A DNA stretch of 64,000 bases from Psychrosphaera aestuarii (GCF_017948405.1 NZ_CP072844.1:248001-312000), one strand, 5' to 3'. Positions 8,556-18,314 are shown, counted from the first letter of the stretch. Numbers and translations are program-made. The notes: a model not told the origin generated them from the sequence alone.

Positions 8556-9488
8556 TTACTTAACTGGCGTTAACCATCCCCACTTATCTTCAGTCGTGCC
8601 GTTGAATAGACCAAAGAACATATCTTGAACTTCTTTTGTAATAGGTCCGCGCTTACCATTACCTACATTAATGCCATCGACACTTCTTACTGGGGTAACT
8701 TCTGCAGCTGTACCACACATAAGGATTTCGTCTGCTAGATATAAGGCTTCGCGTGGTATATTTTGCTCGCGCACTTCATAACCTCTATCACGAAGCAAGG
8801 TCATAATAGTGTCTCGAGTAATCCCTGGTAAAATTGCCGCTGTAACTGGGGTCGTAGTTACAATACCGTTACGAATAACAAATAGGTTTTCACCTGCACC
8901 TTCAGAAACCATACCGTTCACATCTAGTGCGATACCTTCACCGTAACCATGTCGACGAGCTTCCATAGATATAAGCTGCGAAGATAAGTAATTACCGCCA
9001 GCTTTTGCACCGGTTGGCATAGTATTCGCTGCTAAACGATTCCAGCTAGAAACACCGGCATCTACGCCTTTTTCCAACGCTTCCTCACCTAAGTAAGCGC
9101 CCCACTCCATTGCTGCAACTAATACATCGGCTTCAGTATTAAATGGAACCGCTAAACCTAAACCAATTTCGCCATAAAAAGCTGCTGGACGTAAATATGC
9201 TGATTTAAAGCCATTTTTTACCACTACATCTTTTTGCGCTTGATTCATTTGTTCGTGAGTAAAAGGAATCGTCATGCGATAAATTTTTGCTGAATCAAAT
9301 AGACGTCTTGTGTGATCGTCTAGGCGAAAGATACAAGTGCCTTTATCTGGCGTATTGTAGGCACGAACGCCTTCAAATACTGATGAGCCGTAATGAATGG
9401 CGTGACTTAACACGTGAACTTTCGCGTCGCCAAAAGGAATGAGTTTGCCGTTAAACCAAATGGTTTCTGCTGATGATGGTAATGCCAT
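8556..9488 (-). CDS. ilvE: Branched-chain amino acid aminotransferase
   Basis: This PLP enzyme performs the last transamination in leucine, isoleucine and valine synthesis and the first in their breakdown. From ATG at 9488 the product has 310 residues, against 309 in E. coli. An in-frame TTG at 9518 was rejected because GGAGGA lies seven bases before 9488. Fold-type IV motifs include HYGSSVFEGVRAY, the catalytic lysine in TGAKAGGNY, and EGAGENLF. The gene has its own terminator. No ilv partner genes lie beside it. Confidence 0.96.
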   Translation of the reverse strand: MALPSSAETIWFNGKLIPFGDAKVHVLSHAIHYGSSVFEGVRAYNTPDKGTCIFRLDDHTRRLFDSAKIYRMTIPFTHEQMNQAQKDVVVKNGFKSAYLRPAAFYGEIGLGLAVPFNTEADVLVAAMEWGAYLGEEALEKGVDAGVSSWNRLAANTMPTGAKAGGNYLSSQLISMEARRHGYGEGIALDVNGMVSEGAGENLFVIRNGIVTTTPVTAAILPGITRDTIMTLLRDRGYEVREQNIPREALYLADEILMCGTAAEVTPVRSVDGINVGNGKRGPITKEVQDMFFGLFNGTTEDKWGWLTPVK

Positions 9489-9558
9489 GGATTTTCCTCC
9501 AATTTTTATTTGGCGCAATTCTGCCTTATCAAATCGGGAATAGCACTGTTTGGGGAAA

Positions 9559-9609
9559 ATTGGTGGTAGAAAATAACCGCGAGGTTGTCAGCTTTTTTTA
9601 CCACCCAAT
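9559..9609 (-). other. Large inverted repeat in the ilvE 5' region
   Basis: ATTGGTGGTA at 9559-9568 pairs with TACCACCCAAT at 9599-9609, with one extra C. Inside is a small AACC-GCGA-GGTT hairpin. The element lies in the 132-base gap between the TraB-family gene and ilvE. It could be a leader RNA structure or a protein-binding palindrome; no leader peptide was recognised. Confidence 0.4.
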
Positions 9610-9620
9610 TAGCTAAGTGT

Positions 9621-10490
9621 TTATTTTTTAAGAACTTCGAAATTACCATTTAAGAGCTTAGGTAAACCTGTAGGCCCAATGTAATGAAGTGTACCTGTCG
9701 CTACTAACACTGACTTTTTCTCTAAAATAGGATTTAACGTCTCTTTCCAAGCTTGGTTGCGTTCAATTAATAAGAGTTGCTCAAGCTGTGTATCATAGCT
9801 ACTCGACTTTAATGTCTTATTATAAATATCTTCAAATACACTAATATCGCTATTAATCCATGCTTCCAACATTTTGCTTGGCATATCGGACATATTATTT
9901 AGTTCATCTAAGGTGTCTTCTAACATGTCGTCGTAATTAATATCGTCAGCGCTTTCAAATAAACGGTTAAAAATATTAAGTTGTTGTGAAAAAGTCTCAA
10001 GCTCAACAATCTGTTTGTTTTTGAGCTTCGCATATTCAATTATTTGCTGATCGATACCATGTTCAGCTACTAAACCCATTTTTTGATAAGACATTTGCAC
10101 CATAATTACGGCGACCATCCAAGGTTTAAACTTTTCGTATTGAAAAATATCGACCCCAAATTGTTGTAAATAACCATTCACCCTAGTTGCCATAAGTGGC
10201 GAAATAACCTGAGTAATCGTCGTATCACCAGGCAACATAGCAAGTTCTAGTATGGCTTGTTGTTGCTGAAGCTGACTAATATCCGAAAGATCAAGCTCTA
10301 CGGCAACAACCTCTACCGCATCAATTAAAGCTTTCATTCTTGGTGATAACGTTTTTATACGTTCGTCACCAACGTGGATAGTACCAACTAAGTAGTCATC
10401 TTTGTGCACGCCAGTTCCCTGCCACACAGGCTCGGCAGATACGGTAAAAACGACTAAAGTCGCTAACAAAAAAGAGGCTAGTAATTTCAT
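9621..10490 (-). CDS. TraB/GumN (COG3735-like) family protein
   Basis: The 289-residue product has a signal peptide (about 1-19, ending VSA), then WQGTGVHKDDYLVGTIHVGD and an acidic VVAVELDLSD segment. The GTIHVG and VELD elements are typical of the TraB/PrgY/GumN superfamily, related to Tiki-type metalloproteases. Near the C terminus VATGTLHYIGPTGL carries the second conserved histidine. The substrate is unknown. It starts three bases after the coaD stop, so the two are almost certainly co-transcribed. Confidence 0.8.
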   Translation of the reverse strand: MKLLASFLLATLVVFTVSAEPVWQGTGVHKDDYLVGTIHVGDERIKTLSPRMKALIDAVEVVAVELDLSDISQLQQQQAILELAMLPGDTTITQVISPLMATRVNGYLQQFGVDIFQYEKFKPWMVAVIMVQMSYQKMGLVAEHGIDQQIIEYAKLKNKQIVELETFSQQLNIFNRLFESADDINYDDMLEDTLDELNNMSDMPSKMLEAWINSDISVFEDIYNKTLKSSSYDTQLEQLLLIERNQAWKETLNPILEKKSVLVATGTLHYIGPTGLPKLLNGNFEVLKK

Positions 10491-10493
10491 TTT

Positions 10494-10973
10494 CTACTTC
10501 TTAAATTTTTTAATTAGGGCTTGTTTTACAACGTCAGGTACAAATGCAGAAACATCACCATAATGCGCAGCAACATCACGAACAATTGTTGAAGATATGT
10601 GACTTGTTTCAGAGCTAGGCGTTAACAACACACTTTCTAAATCTTCATTAAGTTTACGGTTCACACTCGCTAATTGATATTCATATTCAAAGTCAGCTAC
10701 AGCCCTAACTCCGCGGATAAGGACCGTGGCATTTTTCTGTTTAGCGTAGTCAGCTAATAATCCCTCAAACCCTTCCACTTCTATATTATCTAAGTCTGAA
10801 ACAGATGCTTTTACCAATTCAACACGTTCTGCTAAGTCAAACAGAGGCTGCTTACGAGAGCTCATCGCTATAGAAATAATGACCTTATCAAACAGCTTGG
10901 CTGAGCGACGAATTAAGTCAATATGGCCATTTGTGATTGGATCGAATGTGCCTGGATAAATTGCTGTAACCAT
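10494..10973 (-). CDS. coaD: Phosphopantetheine adenylyltransferase
   Basis: This cytoplasmic enzyme transfers AMP from ATP to 4'-phosphopantetheine, the fourth step of coenzyme A synthesis. The 159-residue product begins with [12 protein letters not shown], carrying the nucleotidyltransferase TxGH signature at Thr14-His17. It also has [18 protein letters not shown] and the C-terminal [10 protein letters not shown], all diagnostic for CoaD. Length equals the E. coli enzyme. It is the first gene of a unit with the TraB-family gene. Confidence 0.97.
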   Translation of the reverse strand: MVTAIYPGTFDPITNGHIDLIRRSAKLFDKVIISIAMSSRKQPLFDLAERVELVKASVSDLDNIEVEGFEGLLADYAKQKNATVLIRGVRAVADFEYEYQLASVNRKLNEDLESVLLTPSSETSHISSTIVRDVAAHYGDVSAFVPDVVKQALIKKFKK

Positions 10974-11101
10974 TAATGTGTTTCCTAAACGTTAACTATA
11001 CTTTGGCACTATAACACCATTCTTGTTTTGCGTTAAAAAGTTACATTTTGAAAGACTCTAAACCCTTTTATCACGAAAACCACTAGAGCTAATGATCTAA
11101 T

Positions 11102-11117
11102 CTGTGTTTAAATACAG
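11102..11117. promoter_or_regulatory. LexA-box-like palindrome or TetR operator
   Basis: CTGTGTTTAAATACAG fits the SOS-box pattern CTGT-N8-ACAG, with an AT-rich centre. It lies in the 231-base divergent gap between coaD and the TetR gene, 88 bases before the TetR start. It could instead be the operator of the adjacent TetR regulator, because such genes usually autoregulate. Confidence 0.4.
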
Positions 11118-11204
11118 TCCATTAATCCGATTCCTTTATCGATGATTCACAAAGGACTGCTTAACTGGCGCTTTTTGCCAATTAGCTATTAACCGAGACT
11201 GGAT

Positions 11205-11849
11205 ATGAAAACCAAAGATCGTATCGTTCAAGCAAGTATTGAGTTATTTAATGCACAGGGCGAACGCAATGTAACGACTAACCACATTGCATCGCACTTA
11301 AATATTAGCCCTGGCAACTTGTACTATCACTTTAGAAACAAAGAAGAAATCATTCGCAATATTTTCGAAAAATATGCACAACACATGCAAGTTTCATTTG
11401 AGCCGGTAAAACCAAGTGAAGACGCTGTAGAGATTTTATCGAACTATTTAGATGCGGTATTTTCGGCTCTATTTCACTTCAATTTTTTATACGATAACTT
11501 GCCAGTCATCATGGCAAGAGACCCTGAGCTCAAAACGCAGTACTTAGAAATTCATGTAAAAATGATGGATAAAATACATGCCTTAGTTCTTGGCTTGCAA
11601 AACGCAAAAGTTATAGAAATTGAGCATGATGACATTGAAGATTTTGCGAATATAATTAAGCAACAAGTTACTTTTTGGATTAGCTATTGTAAAACTAGCC
11701 AAGAAGACACCACAATTACCGACGCATTAATTTATAACGGCTTGTTAAAAGTACTACTATTGTTTAAGCCATATGTAACAACTGAGTTTAAAGAGATCGT
11801 TAGTCAACTGACTGCTCGATATAAATCTTTAGCTAACGTTGAATCTTAA
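11205..11849 (+). CDS. TetR-family transcriptional regulator
   Basis: The 214-residue product has the N-terminal TetR DNA-binding domain: TKDRIVQASIELFNAQGERN, then a helix-turn-helix ending in NLYYHFRNKEEI (about residues 19-50). The rest is a helical ligand and dimer domain with no recognisable effector signature. It is transcribed toward gmhA with a 14-base gap, so it may be co-transcribed with gmhA and hldE. A link to envelope or LPS control is contextual only. Confidence 0.88.
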   Translation: MKTKDRIVQASIELFNAQGERNVTTNHIASHLNISPGNLYYHFRNKEEIIRNIFEKYAQHMQVSFEPVKPSEDAVEILSNYLDAVFSALFHFNFLYDNLPVIMARDPELKTQYLEIHVKMMDKIHALVLGLQNAKVIEIEHDDIEDFANIIKQQVTFWISYCKTSQEDTTITDALIYNGLLKVLLLFKPYVTTEFKEIVSQLTARYKSLANVES

Positions 11850-11863
11850 TTTAAGGGTAAATA

Positions 11864-12445
11864 ATGTTTGATTTAAAAGCCTGTTATCACGCTAACCTTC
11901 AGCAACATTTAGAACTTTTTCAGCAAATGGAAGCTTATTTGCCACAGGCAGAAGAATTAGCAAACGCCTGTTTTGACGCGTTAAATAAAGGCGGAAAAAT
12001 AGTATTCTTTGGTAATGGCGGCAGCGCTGCTGATAGCCAACACTTAGCCGCTGAATTTGTTGTTCGATTTAAAAAAGAGCGTCGCGCTTTAGCCTCGATT
12101 GCTCTTACTACTGATACGTCAATTTTAACCGCCAATGCCAATGACTACTCGTTTGATTCGGTATTTTCACGACAAGTAGAAGCCTTAGTGAAAGAACAAG
12201 ACGTTGTTATTGGATTAACCACCAGCGGAACCAGCAAAAATATTAATTTAGCATTAGAAGCAGCCAACGAACTGGGCGCATATACTGTAGCGCTAACAGG
12301 CAGAGACGGTGGCGCGGTTAAAGACATTGCTAAGCTTCCTATCATTATTAAAAATGACATCACTGCACGTATTCAAGAGGCTCACATGTTTATTGGTCAC
12401 TGGTTATGCGAAGCCATTGATGAACTTGTAACTCAAAACGACTAA
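11864..12445 (+). CDS. gmhA: Sedoheptulose 7-phosphate isomerase
   Basis: This enzyme converts sedoheptulose 7-phosphate to D-glycero-D-manno-heptose 7-phosphate, the first step of the LPS core heptose pathway. The 193-residue SIS-domain protein has FFGNGGSAADSQHLAAEFVVRF, LTTSGTSKNINLALEAA and the C-terminal IQEAHMFIGHWLCEAID. All fit GmhA/LpcA rather than the DnaA-binding paralogue DiaA. hldE, the next pathway enzyme, follows after 15 bases, and gmhB lies 6 kb further on. Confidence 0.93.
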   Translation: MFDLKACYHANLQQHLELFQQMEAYLPQAEELANACFDALNKGGKIVFFGNGGSAADSQHLAAEFVVRFKKERRALASIALTTDTSILTANANDYSFDSVFSRQVEALVKEQDVVIGLTTSGTSKNINLALEAANELGAYTVALTGRDGGAVKDIAKLPIIIKNDITARIQEAHMFIGHWLCEAIDELVTQND

Positions 12446-12460
12446 GATTCGGAATAGTTA

Positions 12461-13915
12461 ATGTTTGATCTTTCTATATTCAGCCAACTTTCTAACAATA
12501 ATATTTTAGTAGTTGGTGATGTCATGCTAGACCGTTATTGGACCGGTGATTCACAACGAATCTCTCCTGAAGCGCCTGTACCGGTGGTAAAAATATCAGA
12601 ACTAGACGATAAAGTAGGTGGTGCGGCCAACGTAGCACGAAACATCGCCCACCTAGATGGCAAAGTTACGTTAATGGGGATCATTGGTGAAGATGAAAAT
12701 GGCGAACGCCTGACACAGCTTTTAAAAGATGAACAAGTCACTGCAAAGTTACTTACCCAAAGTACACAGCCAACTATTACCAAGTTACGCGTTATTAGTC
12801 GCCAGCAACAAGTGGTACGTTTGGATTTTGAAGAGTCTTTTGCCAGTGACCATGCCAAGTTATTAGTGGAACAATTTAAGCAAGAACTAGCTAATCACCA
12901 ATTTGTTGTATTTTCCGACTATAACAAAGGGTCTTTAAGATACATCGGTGAGATGATTCAAGTTGCCCGAGCTGCCGGAAAAGTGGTGTTAGTTGATCCT
13001 AAGTCAAAAGATTTATCAGACTATTCAGGTGCTTCAGTTATAACACCTAATAAAACAGAATTTGTTGCCGCTGGCGGTGTTGTTGATAGTGAAACGTCTA
13101 TTGTTCAATCTGCACAGCGCATTATGCAAGAGTGTAATATTGAATCAATATTGCTCACTCGCAGCGAACAAGGCATGTCTGCAATTACAAAAACAGACAA
13201 AGTTGATATGGCTGCGCAGGTATTAGAAGTGTCTGACGTTACTGGCGCCGGCGATACTGTAATCGCAACACTCGCAATGATGATGGCTGCTGGACTAGAG
13301 TTAGCGGATGCAGCTAAAGTAGCTAATTTAGCCGCAGGTGTTGTAGTAGCTAAATTAGGCGCAGCAACAGTGTCACCAGAAGAATTGTATCGGGTGGTAA
13401 ATAAGCATTTATTTGCCTCCAAGCAGCGACATTACCAAACGCCATTTGATGATGTGTTGCAACATATTAAGTTTGCTCGTCAAAGTGGTGAAAAAATAGT
13501 ATTCACCAATGGTTGTTTCGATATTTTACATGCAGGCCACGTTCATTATTTAGAACAAGCTAAAGCGCTTGGTGACAGACTTGTTGTTGGTTTAAATAAT
13601 GATGCTTCTATCACTCGCTTGAAAGGGCCTGGTCGTCCGGTGAACCCGCTTGAACAACGTGCAACGGTTATAAGTGGCTTAGCCAGCGTAGACTGGGTTA
13701 TTCCATTTGGTGAAGTCAACGGTAACGAATTTGATGACACGCCGTATGACCTAATTAAACTTATTGCGCCGGATGTTTTAGTAAAAGGTGGCGATTACAC
13801 GCCTGAAAGCATTGTTGGTGCAGACATCGTTCAATTAAGTGGCGGAGACGTTGCAGTGATTGAGTTTGTTGACGGATGTTCTACAACCAAAATAATTGAA
13901 AAGATTAAGCAATAA
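12461..13915 (+). CDS. hldE: Bifunctional heptose 7-phosphate kinase / heptose 1-phosphate adenylyltransferase
   Basis: HldE phosphorylates heptose 7-phosphate at C1 and later transfers AMP to make ADP-heptose. The 484-residue protein is a two-domain fusion. Residues 1 to about 320 are a PfkB-type kinase ([15 protein letters not shown] near the start, [14 protein letters not shown] near the active site). The rest is a cytidylyltransferase-like domain with [20 protein letters not shown] carrying the HxGH motif. Length and order match E. coli HldE. The epimerase HldD of the same pathway is not in the window. Confidence 0.96.
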   Translation: MFDLSIFSQLSNNNILVVGDVMLDRYWTGDSQRISPEAPVPVVKISELDDKVGGAANVARNIAHLDGKVTLMGIIGEDENGERLTQLLKDEQVTAKLLTQSTQPTITKLRVISRQQQVVRLDFEESFASDHAKLLVEQFKQELANHQFVVFSDYNKGSLRYIGEMIQVARAAGKVVLVDPKSKDLSDYSGASVITPNKTEFVAAGGVVDSETSIVQSAQRIMQECNIESILLTRSEQGMSAITKTDKVDMAAQVLEVSDVTGAGDTVIATLAMMMAAGLELADAAKVANLAAGVVVAKLGAATVSPEELYRVVNKHLFASKQRHYQTPFDDVLQHIKFARQSGEKIVFTNGCFDILHAGHVHYLEQAKALGDRLVVGLNNDASITRLKGPGRPVNPLEQRATVISGLASVDWVIPFGEVNGNEFDDTPYDLIKLIAPDVLVKGGDYTPESIVGADIVQLSGGDVAVIEFVDGCSTTKIIEKIKQ

Positions 13916-13932
13916 ATTTTCGAGCCTTTGTC

Positions 13933-15081
13933 TTATTCGCTTTCATCGGCAATAAGTTCAAAGGCTTGCTTAGCGACGACAACTCCATTTAGTAACACTT
14001 CTATATAATGTAATCCGCTATAATAACGTCTTGTATTTATAGGCTTAAACGAGTGAACCTTGTCGAAACTCACTTGCTTATTTATCATTATCGTTTCTTT
14101 CCATTTAAATACTTTTGCTATGTGTTGGCCTCGTCCTCTCAAATGATGCACTTGATAGTCCACTAACACCGCTACTGAATCGTTATCAGCAATATTTTTA
14201 TGTAATGTTAAACCCAAGGTTAACGACTCACCGACTTTCACCATTGACTTATCAATGCTAAACGTAGCGGAAATATTGTCTGGTGGGCAATAACCAAATA
14301 CACCTAAAACATTGATATTGCCTCGTTTAATTAAAGTTCGACACGCATGTTTTACCATACGGTGAGTGTTTTTATCGGCTTGAGTCGATAACCAACGTTT
14401 TGCGATATCTACAACGAAATCCGGATGCGTTTTACTGATGTCATTTAAATGATTTGCCACACTTCTTCGAACATACTCTGACTCATCGGACTTAAGCTTT
14501 TCTAAATGTGGTTTTACCCAATCTGGATTAAGTTTAAATTCCGGAAGTTGCATCGCCCATGGTAGTAACGGACGAGTACCTTCGCTTACTAAGCGCCTGA
14601 CATGGTGGCAGGGATCTGAACACCAAGGCAACATAATCGCCAAACACTTACTAGGCTGAGATAACAATAAATGCCGTATACCAAATTCACTGGTAAACCT
14701 TTTAGTCAGTGTTTTTAGCGCATCTAATGCCAGCGCTAAATCATAGTTATCCAGTCGCCCAACATACTCGGTAAAAGGCATAACCATCCATCCTGCTACA
14801 CCATTTTCGTTGGTTGTGATGTCTTTTAAGTCATGGTTATCTTTAACTGGCGCCAGCACACTGCATAACGCACGAACGGAATCTGATTGATCCGTTGGCA
14901 AACATTGTTGCAGAGCAATTACAATTTGTTCGCTACGCTGCTTTAATTCATGTTTTTCAATATTATGACTGGCAAGTGTAATAAACTTATTTTCATCAAA
15001 AGAAAAAGTGGTTTTGGTGAAGTAATCAGATAAAAGCTGCCCAGTAATGATTATTTGAGGTTTATTAAATACCGCTTTCAT
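13933..15081 (-). CDS. alkC: AlkC-type DNA alkylation repair glycosylase (HEAT-like plus Ig-like domain)
   Basis: The first 270 residues or so form helical HEAT-like repeats with HHVRRLVSEGTRPLLPWA and SEYVRRSVANHLNDISKTHP, characteristic of the AlkC/AlkD alkylpurine glycosylases. From about residue 280 a beta-rich tail (SATFSIDKSMVKVGESLTL, HHLRGRGQHIAKVFKWKE) resembles the Ig-like domain known in one AlkC subgroup. The family excises 3-methyladenine-type lesions. The gene overlaps the waaA stop by four bases (ATGA), an unexpected coupling to LPS genes. Activity here is inferred. Confidence 0.8.
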   Translation of the reverse strand: MKAVFNKPQIIITGQLLSDYFTKTTFSFDENKFITLASHNIEKHELKQRSEQIVIALQQCLPTDQSDSVRALCSVLAPVKDNHDLKDITTNENGVAGWMVMPFTEYVGRLDNYDLALALDALKTLTKRFTSEFGIRHLLLSQPSKCLAIMLPWCSDPCHHVRRLVSEGTRPLLPWAMQLPEFKLNPDWVKPHLEKLKSDESEYVRRSVANHLNDISKTHPDFVVDIAKRWLSTQADKNTHRMVKHACRTLIKRGNINVLGVFGYCPPDNISATFSIDKSMVKVGESLTLGLTLHKNIADNDSVAVLVDYQVHHLRGRGQHIAKVFKWKETIMINKQVSFDKVHSFKPINTRRYYSGLHYIEVLLNGVVVAKQAFELIADESE

Positions 15082-16421
15082 TGATCATTTATAATGTCAT
15101 AAACAACGGTAGTGATTGTGGCGGTCATTTCAGCATGCGACATAATCGCACCTAAGCCAGCTTTGCCTATTGCTTCACGAACCTCTCTGTTAGCAAACCA
15201 ATCGTTTAACACTTCTAAAAACTCAGGCTCAGAGTTAGCAATGACCATCGCACCTGCGCGAACTAGTTCATCACAAACCTCAGGATTATTGTATATATGC
15301 GGCCCCATAATGACCGGCTTAGCATAGGCAGAAGCCTCTAAGGGGTTATGTCCTCCTTTCTCGGCGATAGAACCACCAACAAAAGCAACATCTGCAGCGC
15401 CATATAACTTATTTAACTCACCCATTTTATCAACTAACAAAACATCAATTTTATCGGTGACCGGCTCGTCTAAACTTCGTTGAGCTATTTTAACGTCTTG
15501 TACTATCAAATATTCCAACACTTGTTGAAAGCGCTCTGGGTGCCTTGGCGCAATAATAAGTAACAATTCTGGATATAGCTTTTTTAGTTTTTTATAAGCA
15601 GATATAACCACTTCTTCTTCTTCAAGGTGTGTACTACCAGCAATAAAGACCAGTCTATTTTCGACGTTAAATTCTGCTCTTGTTAACTGGCTTAATTCAT
15701 CCGACGGCAGCTCTATATCAAATTTTAAATTACCTACAATTTGAATGTTCTGATCGCTCAAGCCAAGCTCAATGTATCGGTCAAAGTCATCTTGGTTTCT
15801 TGCTAGCACCTTAGATAAAGACTTTATCATTGGTTTCGCTAACCAACTAAAGCGCTGATAACCACGTTTTGTTGAGTCGGTCATCCGTGCATTAACAACA
15901 ACAACTGGGATCTTTTTGGCCTTACATCTTCGAATTAAATTTGGCCAGAGCTCAACTTCCATTATTAACGTCGCCACAGGTTTAACTTTTCTCAATAATG
16001 ACGACATCATCCAAGGCAAATCTACCGGCAAGTAGGTATGAAATACTCGCTTTTGAATTTCATCGGGTAACTTTCTTGATAGCTGCTCTTTACCGGTTAA
16101 CGTATTCGTGGTTACAACAATGTAGTGTTCTGGGTGTTGTTGTAGAATTTGTTTGATTAAACCTGATGCTGCGGTTACCTCTCCCATTGAAGCACAATGG
16201 ATTAGCAACGACTTGTTTTTTAGGTGTTTTGGTAAACGCTTTGGAACTAAACCGAATTTCTGACCCCAAGCAATATCCATTTTGACGTTTGCTTTCGCTT
16301 TTGCGTTGAACACTTGAATAGTGTAACGATGCAATAGAAACAGCAGCCACTTGGCGACCTGAAGTCCACCGACTATCAGCAGTAATAGGTTATAAAAAGT
16401 TAACGCAAGCAATTGCTTCAT
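15078..16421 (-). CDS. waaA: 3-deoxy-D-manno-octulosonic acid (Kdo) transferase
   Basis: WaaA attaches Kdo to lipid A on the inner face of the inner membrane. From ATG at 16421 the product has 447 residues; a TTG ten codons upstream was rejected because ATG at 16421 forms an ATGA overlap with kdkA. An N-terminal membrane anchor is followed by LLIHCASMGEVTAASGLIKQ with the conserved Glu, VATLIMEVELWPNLIRRC, FIAGSTHLEEEE and GGHNPLEASAYAKPVIMGP. These are typical of the GT30 family. Confidence 0.95.
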   Translation of the reverse strand: MKQLLALTFYNLLLLIVGGLQVAKWLLFLLHRYTIQVFNAKAKANVKMDIAWGQKFGLVPKRLPKHLKNKSLLIHCASMGEVTAASGLIKQILQQHPEHYIVVTTNTLTGKEQLSRKLPDEIQKRVFHTYLPVDLPWMMSSLLRKVKPVATLIMEVELWPNLIRRCKAKKIPVVVVNARMTDSTKRGYQRFSWLAKPMIKSLSKVLARNQDDFDRYIELGLSDQNIQIVGNLKFDIELPSDELSQLTRAEFNVENRLVFIAGSTHLEEEEVVISAYKKLKKLYPELLLIIAPRHPERFQQVLEYLIVQDVKIAQRSLDEPVTDKIDVLLVDKMGELNKLYGAADVAFVGGSIAEKGGHNPLEASAYAKPVIMGPHIYNNPEVCDELVRAGAMVIANSEPEFLEVLNDWFANREVREAIGKAGLGAIMSHAEMTATITTVVYDIINDQ

Positions 16422-17215
16422 TTTTGATATCCCACCAGCAAGTCGCTCCAATTTTGCTCTGTATAATAAAAAATCGTATTAAGTGTTTTTTCTTTTTCCA
16501 AAGAACGTTTCAGACGCTCTAAATTGGCCTGTTTCCAACTATCATTTGGCGACAAGTTAAATGCACATCGATCAAAGTCAATCAACGTAATATCTGATTG
16601 ATTTGAAATAAGTATATTATGAATATTCAAATCTGCATGAAAAACATGATGATCATGGAAAAGACGAATGGTTTTACCTATTTCATTCCATACAGTAGGC
16701 GTTAAATCTTTTTTAAGCAATAAGTTATAAGCATCTTTTGCTCCTTCAATACGCTCAATTAGTATGTCATTGCTAAACCAACCAAAACCATGACTAACCA
16801 CTTGGCACGCCAATGGCCTCGGTACTGGTAAATTAAGACTCCACATTTGGCTTAATAAATCAAACTCTCTCACGGCTCGAGACGATGAAAGAGTTTTAAA
16901 GAAAAACTTGTCTTTGTTGAAGTGTCTAACCAACCCGCCGCGATAATAGTGACGTAACACCATTTCTACCTGCTGCTGCTTATTATCTTGTGTCTGAATA
17001 AAATAAGTGGTGAAACGACCTTTTGACGTACCTGATACGTTACCCGCTTTTAACCAAAATTCTGGATTAAACCAATCCCCATTAATCAAACCATCAAACT
17101 CCGACAGGAACTTGAAGTGTCTGTTGCCAACCTTCGCTTGTTTTGATTCTAAAGAATTTGGTTTTTTTAACACTTTTTGCACGTTTCTTTTAAGTCTGAA
17201 TTTAGCTAAGATCAT
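16418..17215 (-). CDS. kdkA: 3-deoxy-D-manno-octulosonic acid kinase
   Basis: KdkA phosphorylates the Kdo residue of the LPS inner core. The 265-residue protein has a kinase-like fold with VLRHYYRGGLVRHF, the catalytic loop HADLNIHNILIS and the metal-binding DFDRCAF. These match the KdkA family of Haemophilus, Vibrio and relatives. It leads a tightly coupled unit with waaA and alkC. Its presence suggests a core with a phosphorylated Kdo, as in other KdkA organisms. It diverges from the heptosyltransferase gene across only about 46 bases. Confidence 0.92.
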   Translation of the reverse strand: MILAKFRLKRNVQKVLKKPNSLESKQAKVGNRHFKFLSEFDGLINGDWFNPEFWLKAGNVSGTSKGRFTTYFIQTQDNKQQQVEMVLRHYYRGGLVRHFNKDKFFFKTLSSSRAVREFDLLSQMWSLNLPVPRPLACQVVSHGFGWFSNDILIERIEGAKDAYNLLLKKDLTPTVWNEIGKTIRLFHDHHVFHADLNIHNILISNQSDITLIDFDRCAFNLSPNDSWKQANLERLKRSLEKEKTLNTIFYYTEQNWSDLLVGYQK

Positions 17216-17261
17216 ACCTTAGCTTAACCTATTTACGCCAATTCGTTTTTTGGAGCTTTTT

Positions 17262-18314
17262 TTGACCTCTTCATTACAGTCTATATGTATACTCAGGCTT
17301 TCTGCCATCGGTGATGTATGTCATGCCGTTGCTGCAATTCAAGCTATTCAAAAACAACATCCGCAAGCAAAAGTTACTTGGATTATAGGCAAAGTTGAAT
17401 ACCAACTACTAAAAGACTTGCCAGGTGTAGAGTTTATTATTTTTGAAAAAAGCAAAGGCAAACAGGCGTATACACAATTAAAGCATGACTTAGGCGATCG
17501 TAAGTTTGACGTGTTATTGCATATGCAAGTGGCACTAAGAGCAAACTGGGCAGCACGATACATAAACGCAAAACAAAAAATTGGTTTTGACTGGGGACGT
17601 GCCAAAGAATTGCACGCTCTATTTACTAACTCAAGAATTAGAGCCCAGCAAGAGCCACATGTATTAGAAGGCTTTTTTGCATTTGCCGAAAAAGTTGGTG
17701 TCCCAAGTGAGGCGATTAATCATTTAACATGGAACATTCCAGTTTCAGACCAAGATATAGAATTTGCTGAAAGTGTCTTACCTAACAATGAGCGCCATAT
17801 AGTTATCGCACCAGCTGCAAGCAAAGCAGAACGCAACTGGCTAGCAGAACGTTACGCTGCAATTGCAGACTATGCTGATGAACAAGGTTTTAAAGTAAGT
17901 TTGTGTGGTGGACCTGGTCCGCTAGATAGAAGTATCGGCAATGACATTATCGCAGCCTCGAACTGTTCAATTCAGGACTTGATTGGAAAAACATCACTAA
18001 AACAAATGCTAGCTGTACTTAATCGCGCTAGCTTAGTCATCGCCCCTGATACTGGACCTGCGCATATGGCTGTTACTCAACACACACCCGTTTTAGGTTT
18101 ATACGCTCATTCAAATCCCAAACGCACTGGGCCGTATCTATATCAAGATTATGTTTGCAACGTCTACCACAAACACATTCAACAACAAAAAGGGAAACCG
18201 GCTGAGCAATTAAAATGGGGAACTCGAGCTAAAGGTAAAAACCTAATGGCTGATATAACTATTGAAATGGCAAAGCATAACTTTGACCGCTTGGTTAAGG
18301 ATTTTTCATTGTGA
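17262..18314 (+). CDS. Glycosyltransferase family 9 (LPS heptosyltransferase)
   Basis: The 350-residue product has the GT9 opening ICILRLSAIGDVCHAVAAI and the C-terminal VIAPDTGPAHMAVTQHTPVLGLY shared by WaaC, WaaF and relatives, which transfer heptose from ADP-heptose to the LPS core. I cannot assign heptosyltransferase I or II from sequence alone. I chose TTG at 17262, preceded by GGAG at six bases; an in-frame TTG at 17250 lacks such a site. The GTGA overlap with gmhB shows the two are coupled. Confidence 0.88.
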   Translation: MTSSLQSICILRLSAIGDVCHAVAAIQAIQKQHPQAKVTWIIGKVEYQLLKDLPGVEFIIFEKSKGKQAYTQLKHDLGDRKFDVLLHMQVALRANWAARYINAKQKIGFDWGRAKELHALFTNSRIRAQQEPHVLEGFFAFAEKVGVPSEAINHLTWNIPVSDQDIEFAESVLPNNERHIVIAPAASKAERNWLAERYAAIADYADEQGFKVSLCGGPGPLDRSIGNDIIAASNCSIQDLIGKTSLKQMLAVLNRASLVIAPDTGPAHMAVTQHTPVLGLYAHSNPKRTGPYLYQDYVCNVYHKHIQQQKGKPAEQLKWGTRAKGKNLMADITIEMAKHNFDRLVKDFSL

